From NCBI GenBank assembly GCA_019459505.1, contig JAIBEV010000167.1, positions 1 to 33,158 of the forward strand: a stretch of DNA of 33,158 nt, read 5' to 3'. Below are positions 1 through 7,529 of the stretch, in pieces; the first letter of the stretch is position 1, and each line of letters starts with the position of its first letter. Made by a program: the position numbers and the translations under genes. The stretch comes from Candidatus Paracaedibacteraceae bacterium (GTDB lineage: Bacteria; Pseudomonadota; Alphaproteobacteria; Paracaedibacterales; Paracaedibacteraceae). The notes under the pieces are model-generated. The model saw nothing but the letters and a program-made list of their open reading frames with translations, made no database searches and was not told where the DNA came from.

Positions 1-1
1 A

Positions 2-88
2 GATCAATGGATCGACGACTACAATGAAACTTATCTGCATTCAACACATGGTATACCCCACCTAAAACATTTGAACAAAGATATATAA
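2..88 (+). pseudogene. IS3-family transposase, C-terminal end only
   Basis: An open frame enters from the left edge and stops at the TAA at 86-88, giving 28 residues. It begins DQWIDDYNETYLHSTHG, which matches the end of the rve integrase core of IS3-family (OrfB) transposases, where a W-[IL]-x-x-Y-N-x-x-R/Y-x-H-S pattern precedes the C-terminus. Only the tail is visible, so I cannot tell whether the element is intact outside the window. The following 40 bases contain no clear terminal inverted repeat, and another insertion-sequence fragment lies immediately downstream, so a decayed copy is likely. Confidence 0.6.
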
Positions 89-128
89 CCCATAACAAAC
101 AACACGACCCTCTTTTAAAATTCGCTTG

Positions 129-404
129 CTAAATAGGGGGCATTACAACCTTAGCGACTTTTCCTTGACTTCTTAATCGTTTGTAAAATGGGCTTTTGGT
201 ATCCTGTTTCAATTGGCCTATTCTCCGCTCCAGAATTCCTTGCACAACAGAAGAGCAGTGGGCATATTCTTGCTGATTTATTTGGCGAATAAGTTCATCT
301 TCTAAGGCTTTCTTATAATGCAATAAGCTCTCTAATTCTTCCTGTTGCCTTGAAGGATAAGATGTTACCTGACACTCTAATTTTTCACCATATTGGTATA
401 ACAT
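129..404 (-). pseudogene. IS110-family transposase remnant with internal deletion
   Basis: This 91-codon minus-strand frame starts at an ATG (402-404). Residues about 15-65 (RQQEELESLLHYKKALEDEL, then an ILERRIGQL segment) resemble the helical middle of IS110/IS1111 transposases, which carries an EL-x-x-L-x-x-R-R-x-x-L pattern followed by I-x-x-L-x-x-x-I. Residues about 70-85 (SPFYKRLRSQGKVAKVV) resemble the extreme C-terminus of the same family (FYxRLxxxGKxxKVA). In intact members about 100 residues of the transposase_20 domain, including the catalytic serine, separate these parts. Here they are fused and the N-terminal DEDD domain is absent, so this is a non-functional remnant. The assignment is from family pattern memory. 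Confidence 0.5.
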
Positions 405-421
405 TTTAGTATCTACAGAGG

Positions 422-530
422 TGGACCCTAGAAGTCGGACAGTATGTTAAGCTATAGTCCTCGATAAAAAAGGACTAGAAAAAGGGAGAGTAGTATTTCT
501 TTTTCTAGATAGACTGAGAGTGTGCTATAA
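422..530 (+). mobile_element. Possible left-end remnant of an IS3/IS150-type element
   Basis: The segment opens with tggaccctagaagtcggaca and continues with a small hairpin (tagtcct at 455-461 pairs with aggacta at 471-477) and a purine-rich gaaaaaggg stretch. This order resembles the left end of IS150-group IS3 elements (terminal repeat beginning TG, a GGACA block, then the orfA ribosome site). No orfA reading frame follows, because the MITE begins at 531. Support is pattern-based only. Confidence 0.25.
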
Positions 531-707
531 GGAGACCATCCCAAAACGGGGAGTGTCAGAGAACCAAGGAAAAATACGTTATGATCAATGATAGTTTAGC
601 AGTATTTCAACAGCTTTGTTGCTGCAGATTTTAACAAATTGGGACCATGCAAATTTAATGGCTAAGCTAGGCTTTCTGCCGTGGCCCCCCGTTTTGGGAT
701 GGTCTCC
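531..707. mobile_element. 177-bp MITE (IS5-like, TAA target duplication)
   Basis: The ends are inverted repeats of 23 bases, 531-553 (ggagaccatcccaaaacggg plus gag) and 685-707, with one mismatch. The element is bracketed by TAA at 528-530 and TAA at 708-710. GAGACC-type ends with a 3-bp TNA target duplication fit the IS1031/IS427 side of the IS5 family. There is no transposase gene. Around 570-650, broken frames read IRYD and then a leucine-rich stretch, faintly like the RYD-plus-hydrophobic C-terminus of IS5 transposases, so the element may be an internal-deletion derivative. The repeats and TAA flanks are seen directly; the family assignment is inference. Confidence 0.75.
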
Positions 708-825
708 TAAGTAAGAGACTTACTATTTTCAAAAGGGAGGAAGGCTGCTTTTCTTGAAGTCCAGTGTTTAATTTCGAACCTATAAAAAGACCTAATGTTC
801 CTAAATGGCCATAATTTCATCAGAG

Positions 826-1650
826 CTATAATATCTTTGTGCTATTACATAACGAAAGAACTTGTTTAATATTCTTTAAGTGAGATTTTATCCTGATATA
901 ATCTAAGTTGTCCTCAACTGAACGATATGAAATATTAAAAATCCTAGCAATTTCTTTTGCAGTCAAACCTTGGTTTTTATATCTTAATAATTCGATTTCA
1001 CGAGAAGTTAAGAAAAATTCATGGTTATCTGAAGTAATTAGATATTTAGGAAGTGATATCTTCTTATTAAATTCGCCCAAAGCTGCTGAATCAATTTTAG
1101 AGGAATCATCAACAGCATCATGAAATGTAATATTCATAGTTTTGGATTGATCGGATATGTCAATAATATCCCTTGCGACTGTCCTGAAATATAGAATGAA
1201 TTTATTTAATAAATCCATATTGTTAAGGTAAAAACTTGGTAATCCCGTATCCAATGTAGTTCCACCAAAAGCCCAAGTTTCAATTAAATTTTTTGTTATA
1301 TTATAAAATGAGATACCATTCCACATATCCACAGAACGGCGGTAGTTGGTAAACGTATTCTTATCGTTAACATCCCATAAGAATATTTTTTTTTGTTTTT
1401 CTTCTTTAAATCCACTTGGTGTCAAAAGGCCACGATAGCATTTATTCTGATTATAAAGCTCTAATTTGAAAAACAGATCAGTATATGCGCCATGGTTCCC
1501 AATTCTAAAGTACTTTTGATCTTTTGTTATTTTTCCATAAGCAAAATTTGTTATACTAAAGATTTTCAAAGGATCTAAAATCTCATCCAATCGAGATTGG
1601 ATGGACTGATTATAGTTTAGCATTAATTTAGCTTTATTGAATTCATTCAT
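826..1650 (-). CDS. LuxR-family transcriptional regulator
   Basis: The product is about 274 residues. The last 65 form a GerE/LuxR helix-turn-helix: FFLTSREIELLRYKNQGLTA, then KEIARIFNISYRSVEDNL, the T-x-R-E ... G-x-[ST]-x-K-E-I-A ... S-x-R-[ST]-V-E signature. The N-terminal 200 residues have the length of an autoinducer- or PAS-like sensing domain, but I cannot identify the ligand fold. I place the start at ATG 1648-1650 because AAGG in the upstream complement lies 8 bases before it; a TTG two codons further out (1656) is possible. The gene is divergent from the radical SAM operon, and a 20-bp dyad lies in the gap, so it probably regulates that operon, itself, or both. LuxR assignment of the C-terminus is firm; the signal is unknown. 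Confidence 0.85.
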   Translation of the reverse strand: MNEFNKAKLMLNYNQSIQSRLDEILDPLKIFSITNFAYGKITKDQKYFRIGNHGAYTDLFFKLELYNQNKCYRGLLTPSGFKEEKQKKIFLWDVNDKNTFTNYRRSVDMWNGISFYNITKNLIETWAFGGTTLDTGLPSFYLNNMDLLNKFILYFRTVARDIIDISDQSKTMNITFHDAVDDSSKIDSAALGEFNKKISLPKYLITSDNHEFFLTSREIELLRYKNQGLTAKEIARIFNISYRSVEDNLDYIRIKSHLKNIKQVLSLCNSTKIL

Positions 1651-1740
1651 ACTCAATACCTTAAAGAATTAATGGAGCAACAAATTAATATATGATTAGA
1701 CCCATAGAAAAACTCAAGAGTTAATATAGCGATTTATTTT

Positions 1741-1760
1741 ATCCCGTATTTATACGGGAT
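1741..1760. promoter_or_regulatory. 20-bp dyad, candidate LuxR-type operator
   Basis: atcccgtatttatacgggat is symmetrical at 18 of 20 positions (one mismatched pair). It lies 91 bases upstream of the LuxR-type start and 206 bases upstream of the radical SAM start. Its 20-bp length equals that of lux boxes. It does not carry the common CT-N12-AG spacing (it has CC-N12-GG), and no gene ends here that would need a terminator. The operator role is inferred from symmetry and position. Confidence 0.45.
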
Positions 1761-1871
1761 CGACCTTACTTAATATTCAATGATATGTTCTGCAAGAATC
1801 AAAATATAAATTAGCGAAGTAATATGCATAAACATTACTTTCAACCTAATTAGCTTTAACAGCGGAATCTA

Positions 1872-1888
1872 ATTCCTTGTTAAGGAAT
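1872..1888. promoter_or_regulatory. Small perfect inverted repeat upstream of radical SAM gene
   Basis: attccttgttaaggaat has two 7-base arms around a 3-base centre. It sits 79 bases before the start of the radical SAM gene and could be an operator half of the divergent region or a leader hairpin. The rest of the 1651-1966 gap is AT-rich, and I could not assign a convincing -35/-10 pair. Confidence 0.25.
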
Positions 1889-1966
1889 GACAGCTCAGCC
1901 AACTAGAATTTATCTTGTGTAGTCGGATTTTTATACACATTAAAGAAACTGAGAAAGGAACTCTTG

Positions 1967-3541
1967 ATGAATAGAGAGTATTTAATAAAAAATATATTTA
2001 GTTATCCTCAACATTATATAGATATGCTACTTAGAGCAAAATTAATTGAATATAATGTTGATTCATTTTCTGGAAAAACTTTTATTTGTGTCTCTTTGAC
2101 TCGTTTTTGTCCTGTGGGTTGCGCATTCTGTTTTTTTAAATCAGGTAAAGTTTTTAAGAAACCTACTATTGAAGACAAATTTAGTGATGTAGGTGTTAAC
2201 AAATTTATTGAATTCGCAAATCATATAAATTTGGGTTATCTGTTGGTATCCGGTGGTGGTGAACCGATGATTGAAAAGAAATCTCTCCTTAAGATTATCA
2301 ACCAAGTTAATTCAGAAAGAATTGCTCTTGTTACTAGTGCAAACTGGGCAAAAAATTATATTGCTGCTGATGAATATCTAGCTTCTATTAAAAAGGAATT
2401 AGAGACTAGAATTACCCCAACCTCATTGACTGTTAGGGTAAGTGTCGACGCAGAGCATGTGACCTCAATTGGGCTTGAGCCAATTATAAACTTAATAAAA
2501 CTCTTTCAAGATAAATATAAAAGCTGCAAACAAATGGACCTTCAAATCCATTCTTTGATTGGTGACACAACTATTGATGAAGTTATCTCCGAACTTGAGT
2601 CTAATTATAAAATTACAAGAGAGATGGTTTACGAAGATAGAATCTCTGACGGTGAAAGTGTAATTAAAATAGTCCCTCACCAGGAGAGAATATCCTTTAA
2701 TGATTTAACTATAAAAGTTGGTTACGCAAAAGCATTTTACTCTGATTTGAAGGTAGATCTTGCTAATCAAGAACATGTACAAAGAAACTTAAATGTATAT
2801 CAAAAAGATTTATTTGAAAGTGAAGATGGTAATTCCTCAATTGTTACTAACAAAATTGGGGAACCTGGGCTAGATTTTTGGGTAAATTATAATGGAAACG
2901 TTACAACCTGGGGGAATCAATTTTTAGATAACCTATTTAATGTATATGTTGATAAACCTACCGATATTATAAAAAGCTCTTTGTGTGATCCTGCCGCTCT
3001 GGCTTTCATTGAAAAAGGAGCGAACTATAGGGATAGAGTTGTCTCAGAGGCTAACTTAAAAGCTGTCATCAGATCTAAGGCTGTTAACATTAGAGACTAT
3101 ACGGGAGCCTTGATGTTTGATGAAGCACGAACACGTCTTTATTTTACCATACGTGCTTTGCAAGATTATATTTCTGAAGGAAGAGTTAATATCGATACCT
3201 CGAGCCAAGCAATAAAAGATATCCTATCAATTAAGGTAGAAGATTTAATTGCAGCGTATAAAAATTCTACTTATACAATTGTCCAGCAAGCTATGGAAGG
3301 AGACTTTGATAAAGAATGGATACTTGATCTAATGGAATGGGTAAAATTAGGACATTATGAAATTTCAGATTCTTATAAAAAATCTTTATTAGATTTCTAT
3401 AACGCAAATGTTTTAGAAACAGAAAAATTAAGTTCTTACGAAGACTTATCACATGATTTGAGGCTGCAAAATGTTAGAATGACAGAACATCTGACACACA
3501 TCAAACCTCAGGCTATGTTAAAAGAATCATTGGCGGCTTAA
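1967..3541 (+). CDS. Radical SAM enzyme of unknown substrate
   Basis: The product has 524 residues. C48, C52 and C55 in RFCPVGCAFC form the CX3CX2C motif that binds the 4Fe-4S cluster cleaving S-adenosylmethionine, and SGGGEP at 95-100 is the SAM-binding GGE-type motif. The AdoMet barrel should occupy roughly residues 38-260. The C-terminal 250 residues lack a SPASM or TWITCH cysteine cluster. Start chosen at ATG 1967, with AAGGA seven bases upstream; a TTG at 1964 adds one residue. The gene is divergent from a LuxR-type regulator and only 3 bases upstream of an exported-protein gene, which implies translational coupling. Modification of a peptide, RNA or cofactor is possible; nothing here chooses between them. 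The fold is secure, the role unknown. Confidence 0.85.
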   Translation: MNREYLIKNIFSYPQHYIDMLLRAKLIEYNVDSFSGKTFICVSLTRFCPVGCAFCFFKSGKVFKKPTIEDKFSDVGVNKFIEFANHINLGYLLVSGGGEPMIEKKSLLKIINQVNSERIALVTSANWAKNYIAADEYLASIKKELETRITPTSLTVRVSVDAEHVTSIGLEPIINLIKLFQDKYKSCKQMDLQIHSLIGDTTIDEVISELESNYKITREMVYEDRISDGESVIKIVPHQERISFNDLTIKVGYAKAFYSDLKVDLANQEHVQRNLNVYQKDLFESEDGNSSIVTNKIGEPGLDFWVNYNGNVTTWGNQFLDNLFNVYVDKPTDIIKSSLCDPAALAFIEKGANYRDRVVSEANLKAVIRSKAVNIRDYTGALMFDEARTRLYFTIRALQDYISEGRVNIDTSSQAIKDILSIKVEDLIAAYKNSTYTIVQQAMEGDFDKEWILDLMEWVKLGHYEISDSYKKSLLDFYNANVLETEKLSSYEDLSHDLRLQNVRMTEHLTHIKPQAMLKESLAA

Positions 3542-3544
3542 GTC

Positions 3545-4633
3545 ATGAAAAAAATAGCACAGTTTATTCCATTATATGTATTTCTAAGTGCACCAGTGTT
3601 TTCATGCGAGGATAATAAACTTGCGTGGCGTGATCTTCCAAAGCTCGGGTTAGCTTCTTGTGTAAGTTTTACTCACGAAGCGATGGAACCAGTGGACCAG
3701 CTAATAGTTAGATATCATAGCATTTCTAAGTCAGAGATAGACACCATAGGTTCACGAATAGCACTACTTACCAAGATTAAAAGTGAGTTATTAGTGCTTG
3801 CAGATAAAATCGGCGATGAAAAAGTATCTAAAACCTTGAGATCCTTATCAGGCATTTCTTCGAAAAAAAGCTGGTATTTATCTGAGTTAAAGATTTTATA
3901 TAAAAATACAGTAGAAGAACATCCTATCATAAAAAGCCAAACGAATATGTTTGATGATTATATTCCATTACCATTAGTAAATAAGCTCATTTTTGGAACT
4001 AATATATCAGCTTATTGGGGATTGTTTTGGTTAGAAGCATTAGATCCTTGTCATAGAATGTTAACTTCATATTATGTTCAATGGGATGAAGAAAAAACAG
4101 CAACTCCGTTCTTCTTGTGGTTAGAAAATCTTGATATCCCTTGGTTTTCCCCTCAAATACACTTTTTTAATAGCATAGAGCTTGAAGATGCAACCTACAC
4201 ATTAGATGCCGGTATTTTTTATAATAAAAAAAATGAGAAAGCGAATTTGAATAGTGATAATCAAGAGTACATTTATATTATTACGTTGGAGAAAAAAATT
4301 CTGATTGTTAAAGCAAGTGAAACGGTTAGGCATATTTCATTAAGTCTTGGTTTTCCAGTTCTGGCTGCTGGAGCCTTAAAATTAATGGAAGGCAAAATAA
4401 TATATATTGATGGAGAAAGCGGCCATTATCAACCTACTGCTTTTCATATCTGGCAAGCCATTGAGTTGTTAAGGAAATTGAATGTTAATTTAGATGCAAA
4501 TGTTGGGATTAAGTATTACGAGAATGGTAAAGTTGTTAAGACAGGTCTCAAAGATTTTTTATTAACTTACCAAGAGCATATATCCTCATTCAGGGCGTTT
4601 TCTGGATTCCTTCCGAACTTTCATTTAAATTAA
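3545..4633 (+). CDS. Exported protein with IQM-like SGHYxPT domain
   Basis: The product has 362 residues. MKKIAQFIPLYVFLSAPVFS is a signal peptide with likely cleavage before C21; VFSC is a poor lipobox, so a lipoprotein is possible but not favoured. Residues about 245-325 carry EYIYIITLEKKILIV, then RHISLSLGFPVLAAGAL, then SGHYQPT at 292-298, followed by a helix (AIELLRKLNVNL). The same order (KWIFVL-strand, HSSFLAGG, SGHYxPT, FL-x-x-x-NVDL) occurs in plant IQM calmodulin-binding proteins, so a eukaryotic-like fold is suspected. The IQ motif itself is not visible. It starts 3 bases after the radical SAM stop and probably shares its transcript. It could be a substrate, partner or secreted effector of that operon. 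The domain match is from memory and should be tested by profile search. Confidence 0.6.
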   Translation: MKKIAQFIPLYVFLSAPVFSCEDNKLAWRDLPKLGLASCVSFTHEAMEPVDQLIVRYHSISKSEIDTIGSRIALLTKIKSELLVLADKIGDEKVSKTLRSLSGISSKKSWYLSELKILYKNTVEEHPIIKSQTNMFDDYIPLPLVNKLIFGTNISAYWGLFWLEALDPCHRMLTSYYVQWDEEKTATPFFLWLENLDIPWFSPQIHFFNSIELEDATYTLDAGIFYNKKNEKANLNSDNQEYIYIITLEKKILIVKASETVRHISLSLGFPVLAAGALKLMEGKIIYIDGESGHYQPTAFHIWQAIELLRKLNVNLDANVGIKYYENGKVVKTGLKDFLLTYQEHISSFRAFSGFLPNFHLN

Positions 4634-4653
4634 AAACAAGGATTAAGAGTTAA

Positions 4654-5298
4654 ATGGCAGTATTTTATCAAGTTATATCAGAAATCAAACGTGGGACGTT
4701 TACCTGTGCTGTTGCTACTGCAGCATATAGAAGCGGATCTAATTTAACGCTGGAATTATTCGATAAAAATCAATCAAAGATTGTGTCTTATAGCTTCGAT
4801 TATAGCAAGAAAACAGGGATTGTCTTTAGTGCGATTATAGCTCCTGCTCATACTCCAAAATGTTTATTTGATCGACAAATTTTATGGCAAACTGTAGAAG
4901 ATCGCGAAACAAAATACAATTCATATCTTGCAACTGAGTTTACAATAGCGTTGCCCGAGGAACTAACAACGGAGCAAAATATAGAATTAATAAAAGAATT
5001 TGCTCAAACTTCCTTTGTGGAACGTGGAATGATAGCAGATGTTAATTTCCATAATGAGCATCAGAATAATCCCCATCTACATATTATGTGTCCAACTCGG
5101 GTTATAGGGGGAAAAGACAGGGGGGGAAAACTTCTTGCAAAAGAAAAAGGTTGGAATACTAAGGCAACAATTAATGCAATAAAGCAGGAACAAGCCCAGA
5201 TTATTAATAAATATCTTAAGAAATACGGGCATGAAAGTAGAATAAGTGAATTACCTGATAATGTCGCCCGTTTCGACTGTTTAAGGCCCTGGCTCTAA
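4654..5298 (+). CDS. MobA/MobL-family relaxase, short (likely truncated)
   Basis: The product has 214 residues covering only the nicking domain of MobA/MobL (MobQ-type) plasmid relaxases. AAYRSG (Y25 as the expected nucleophile), DYSKKTGIV, APAHTP...LFDRQILWQTVE, EFTIALPEEL and the metal-binding HNEHQNNPHLHIM (H133, H136, H141, H143) appear in family order. Most family members run past 350 residues with further helical or helicase-like parts. This one ends after SELPDNVARFDCLRPWL, which does not look like a natural family end, so a frameshift or rearrangement has probably shortened it. It lies 20 bases after the preceding gene and 46 before an LRR gene, with no TraD, TraG or oriT visible. It may be a relic of a conjugative element that delivered the cluster. 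Confidence 0.8.
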   Translation: MAVFYQVISEIKRGTFTCAVATAAYRSGSNLTLELFDKNQSKIVSYSFDYSKKTGIVFSAIIAPAHTPKCLFDRQILWQTVEDRETKYNSYLATEFTIALPEELTTEQNIELIKEFAQTSFVERGMIADVNFHNEHQNNPHLHIMCPTRVIGGKDRGGKLLAKEKGWNTKATINAIKQEQAQIINKYLKKYGHESRISELPDNVARFDCLRPWL

Positions 5299-5344
5299 AT
5301 TAGTAGTAAAACTTATTTAATAAACTTAAACAAAGGATTTTTCT

Positions 5345-6472
5345 ATGGCAACTTTATTTACAAAAAGCCACCACACCCATATAGGAATTAATTATGATGA
5401 GTTAGTTCAACTTCAATCAATGACACCGGCTAATCGAATAAATAATATTCAAGGAACTATGTTAGCTAATACTCAAAACGCCATTATTTTACTCAATAGG
5501 AATATTACTGATGAGCATTTGAATGACATTTTATCAGAGAATTCAGCATTCAAAGAGCATTTTTCAAAATTACCTAATTTGAGCATTAATTTAGAGGCTT
5601 ATTCTAAGCTAACCGATGCTTCTATTATCAATCTGGTAAACAGCTGTCCATCTCTTACGAAAATTAATCTAAAATCTTGCTCTTCTGTAACAGATAAAGC
5701 AATTATTACTCTAGCCGAACATTGCAAACAGTTAGAGGAAATTAATTTAGCTTGGTGTGATATCTCTGAAAAAAGTGTATTAGCTTTGGCAGAAAATTGC
5801 CCTAATTTAAAGAAAATCGATCTACGGAGCTGCTATATTACTGACAAGGCAGTTATTGGTCTTGTTACTAACTGCAAAAAGCTAGAAAGTATTTGTTTAC
5901 CTTGGTGTAAGAGTATTACAGATGATGCTGTAATGGCTATAGCAAATAATTGTCCTGATATTGTTGAAGTAGACCTACGAGGCTGTGAGAAAATAACGAC
6001 AACTTCAGTGTTATACTTATCTCAACGTTGTCACAATCTTCGTACAGTACACTTAAAAAGGTCATTTAAGGCAGTTAATGATGAAGTTCTTACAACATTA
6101 GCCTCTAACAATCTTCACATTGAAAAGCTTAATTTACGAGGGTGTTATAAAAAAGATGAGAAGTCAGGGCAAGATAACATTACTGATGCGGGCATTATTA
6201 ATGTAGTTAAGAAATGTAAGAAAATTCAAGTGCTTGACCTAGCTTGGCAAGAGAATCTTGGTGATTCAGCCATTATTGCACTAGCAAATAACTGTCCTGA
6301 TCTTACTTCCATTGATATTAGTGGGTGTGTAAATATTACGAATGAAGCTATCATTGAACTCGCCAAAAGATGCCAATCCTTAAAAATGTTAATTCTATTT
6401 AAGAATCCTCTTATTACGGAGATGGCATATGAAAAACTTAGAATAAAAAATTGCATGGTGAAAGTTTATTAA
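5345..6472 (+). CDS. Leucine-rich repeat protein (AMN1/FBXL-like)
   Basis: The product has 375 residues. From about residue 85 to the end there are 10-11 tandem repeats of about 26 residues with the cysteine-containing LRR pattern C-x-x-L-x-x-[IL]-[ND]-L-x-x-C-x-x-[IV]-[TS]-D-x-[AS]-[IV]. Examples are SCPSLTKINLKSCSSVTDKA and NCPDLTSIDISGCVNITNEA. This subtype is typical of eukaryotic F-box/AMN1 proteins and of effectors in host-associated bacteria. There is no signal peptide or F-box; the first 80 residues are unrecognised. The ATG is preceded by AAAGGA at a suitable distance. Likely a protein-binding effector or scaffold; the partner is unknown. Confidence 0.8.
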   Translation: MATLFTKSHHTHIGINYDELVQLQSMTPANRINNIQGTMLANTQNAIILLNRNITDEHLNDILSENSAFKEHFSKLPNLSINLEAYSKLTDASIINLVNSCPSLTKINLKSCSSVTDKAIITLAEHCKQLEEINLAWCDISEKSVLALAENCPNLKKIDLRSCYITDKAVIGLVTNCKKLESICLPWCKSITDDAVMAIANNCPDIVEVDLRGCEKITTTSVLYLSQRCHNLRTVHLKRSFKAVNDEVLTTLASNNLHIEKLNLRGCYKKDEKSGQDNITDAGIINVVKKCKKIQVLDLAWQENLGDSAIIALANNCPDLTSIDISGCVNITNEAIIELAKRCQSLKMLILFKNPLITEMAYEKLRIKNCMVKVY

Positions 6473-6527
6473 TAATTTTTTGGATTTAATATTTATTGGA
6501 TGTTAATGAGTGGAAAGGAAAATAAAG

Positions 6528-7457
6528 ATGCAAAGTAAAAAACTGTTTTTTGCATGTGATTACAACGGAATAGAACTGAAAGATTGTTTGTTAGAATATG
6601 CAAAATCTTTAAAAGTAGAAATCAAAGATTTTGGAATCGAGACAGGCTCCCCTTTAGATTATATCGATGTTACAAAATTACTTGTTAACGAACTTCAAAA
6701 TGATGAGGAAGCCTTAGGCGTAATTGTTTGCGGAAGTGGGCAAGGAGTAGCCATTTCTGCCAATCGATCAAACAAAATAAGAGCAGCGATGTGCCGTACA
6801 GAAGAAGATGCTATCTCAATTCGCAGCAAATTAAATGCGAATGTACTTTGCCTAGGGAGTAAAACTTCGACATTAGATGAAGCAATAACATGTTTGAAGG
6901 CATTTTTAGAAACTCCTTTTAATGATGACAAACATGGCCAATGTGTTTCTAAGCTTACTCCTCATCTTACATCACATAGATTTGATGGCGTTAACATGAT
7001 TGCACGCGCAATTATAACTCATAAAGATCATATACTTCTAACAACTGTTACTGAAAGCAATAAAGATTTTGCCTCTGATCTTTACTTCCTTCCTGGTGGT
7101 CATGTTGAATATAAGGAATCTGCAATAGATGCTTTAAAAAGAGAGCTAAAAGAGGAAATGGATGTAACAATCTCAAGCTTAGAATTTGCAGGCGCATTGG
7201 AATGCACTTGGGATAGAAAAGGCAAAGTTTATCACGAGCTAGACTTGGTTTACAAAGTTGAGCTGCCTAATTTAGATTCAGAAAATCCCCCTATAGCTGT
7301 AGATCATGCATTTCATCAGTTTGTATGGAGGCCATTATCGGAAATTAAAAATTATAACGTTCTACCTCAGCAGTTAATTCCCCTTATTATTGAGGCGACA
7401 AAGACAGAAGGGGCTAGTTCTTTATTCTTTAGTGAAATGATGGGTCCATCTACATAA
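6528..7457 (+). CDS. RpiB-like sugar isomerase / NUDIX hydrolase fusion
   Basis: Residues 1-145 resemble ribose-5-phosphate isomerase B (RpiB/LacA): ACDYNGIELKD, VIVCGSGQGVAISANR (C68 at the catalytic base position), IRAAMC and ANVLCLGSK. Residues 150-300 form a NUDIX domain with box G181-HVEYK-E187-x7-R195-E196-L-K-E199-E200-M-D202, where the usual Gly is Asp202. The DHxG motif of RpiB is DYNG here. Aligning on NVL, the ring-opening His (H99 of E. coli) is Lys, so isomerase activity is doubtful. The start is taken at ATG 6528 with GGAAAGGAAAA ahead; a GTG at 6510 would overlap that ribosome site. It could act on a sugar nucleotide, or sense one. It is last in the plus-strand cluster, and its stop lies inside a strong hairpin. 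Confidence 0.8.
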   Translation: MQSKKLFFACDYNGIELKDCLLEYAKSLKVEIKDFGIETGSPLDYIDVTKLLVNELQNDEEALGVIVCGSGQGVAISANRSNKIRAAMCRTEEDAISIRSKLNANVLCLGSKTSTLDEAITCLKAFLETPFNDDKHGQCVSKLTPHLTSHRFDGVNMIARAIITHKDHILLTTVTESNKDFASDLYFLPGGHVEYKESAIDALKRELKEEMDVTISSLEFAGALECTWDRKGKVYHELDLVYKVELPNLDSENPPIAVDHAFHQFVWRPLSEIKNYNVLPQQLIPLIIEATKTEGASSLFFSEMMGPST

Positions 7458-7484
7458 AGATACCGTCTTTATGTAGATGGACCC
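7442..7484. terminator. Perfect 19-bp hairpin overlapping the fusion-gene stop
   Basis: gggtccatctacataaaga at 7442-7460 pairs perfectly with 7466-7484 around a 5-base loop (taccg). The stop codon of the preceding gene (7455-7457) lies in the left arm. No T-run follows directly, so it may be a mobile palindrome or an RNA-stabilising structure rather than a standard terminator. Confidence 0.5.
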
Positions 7485-7529
7485 TAAATGCAACAGGACT
7501 TTTTATATCCGCAAGCTCCATAAGTTTTT

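Noticed and set aside
908..1123. Plus-strand open frame of 71 codons
   Set aside because: It lies wholly inside the LuxR-type regulator on the opposite strand, has no ribosome site and no protein pattern.
1741..1760. The 20-bp dyad as a transcription terminator
   Set aside because: No gene ends nearby on either strand; both flanking genes start outward from this region, and no T-run follows.
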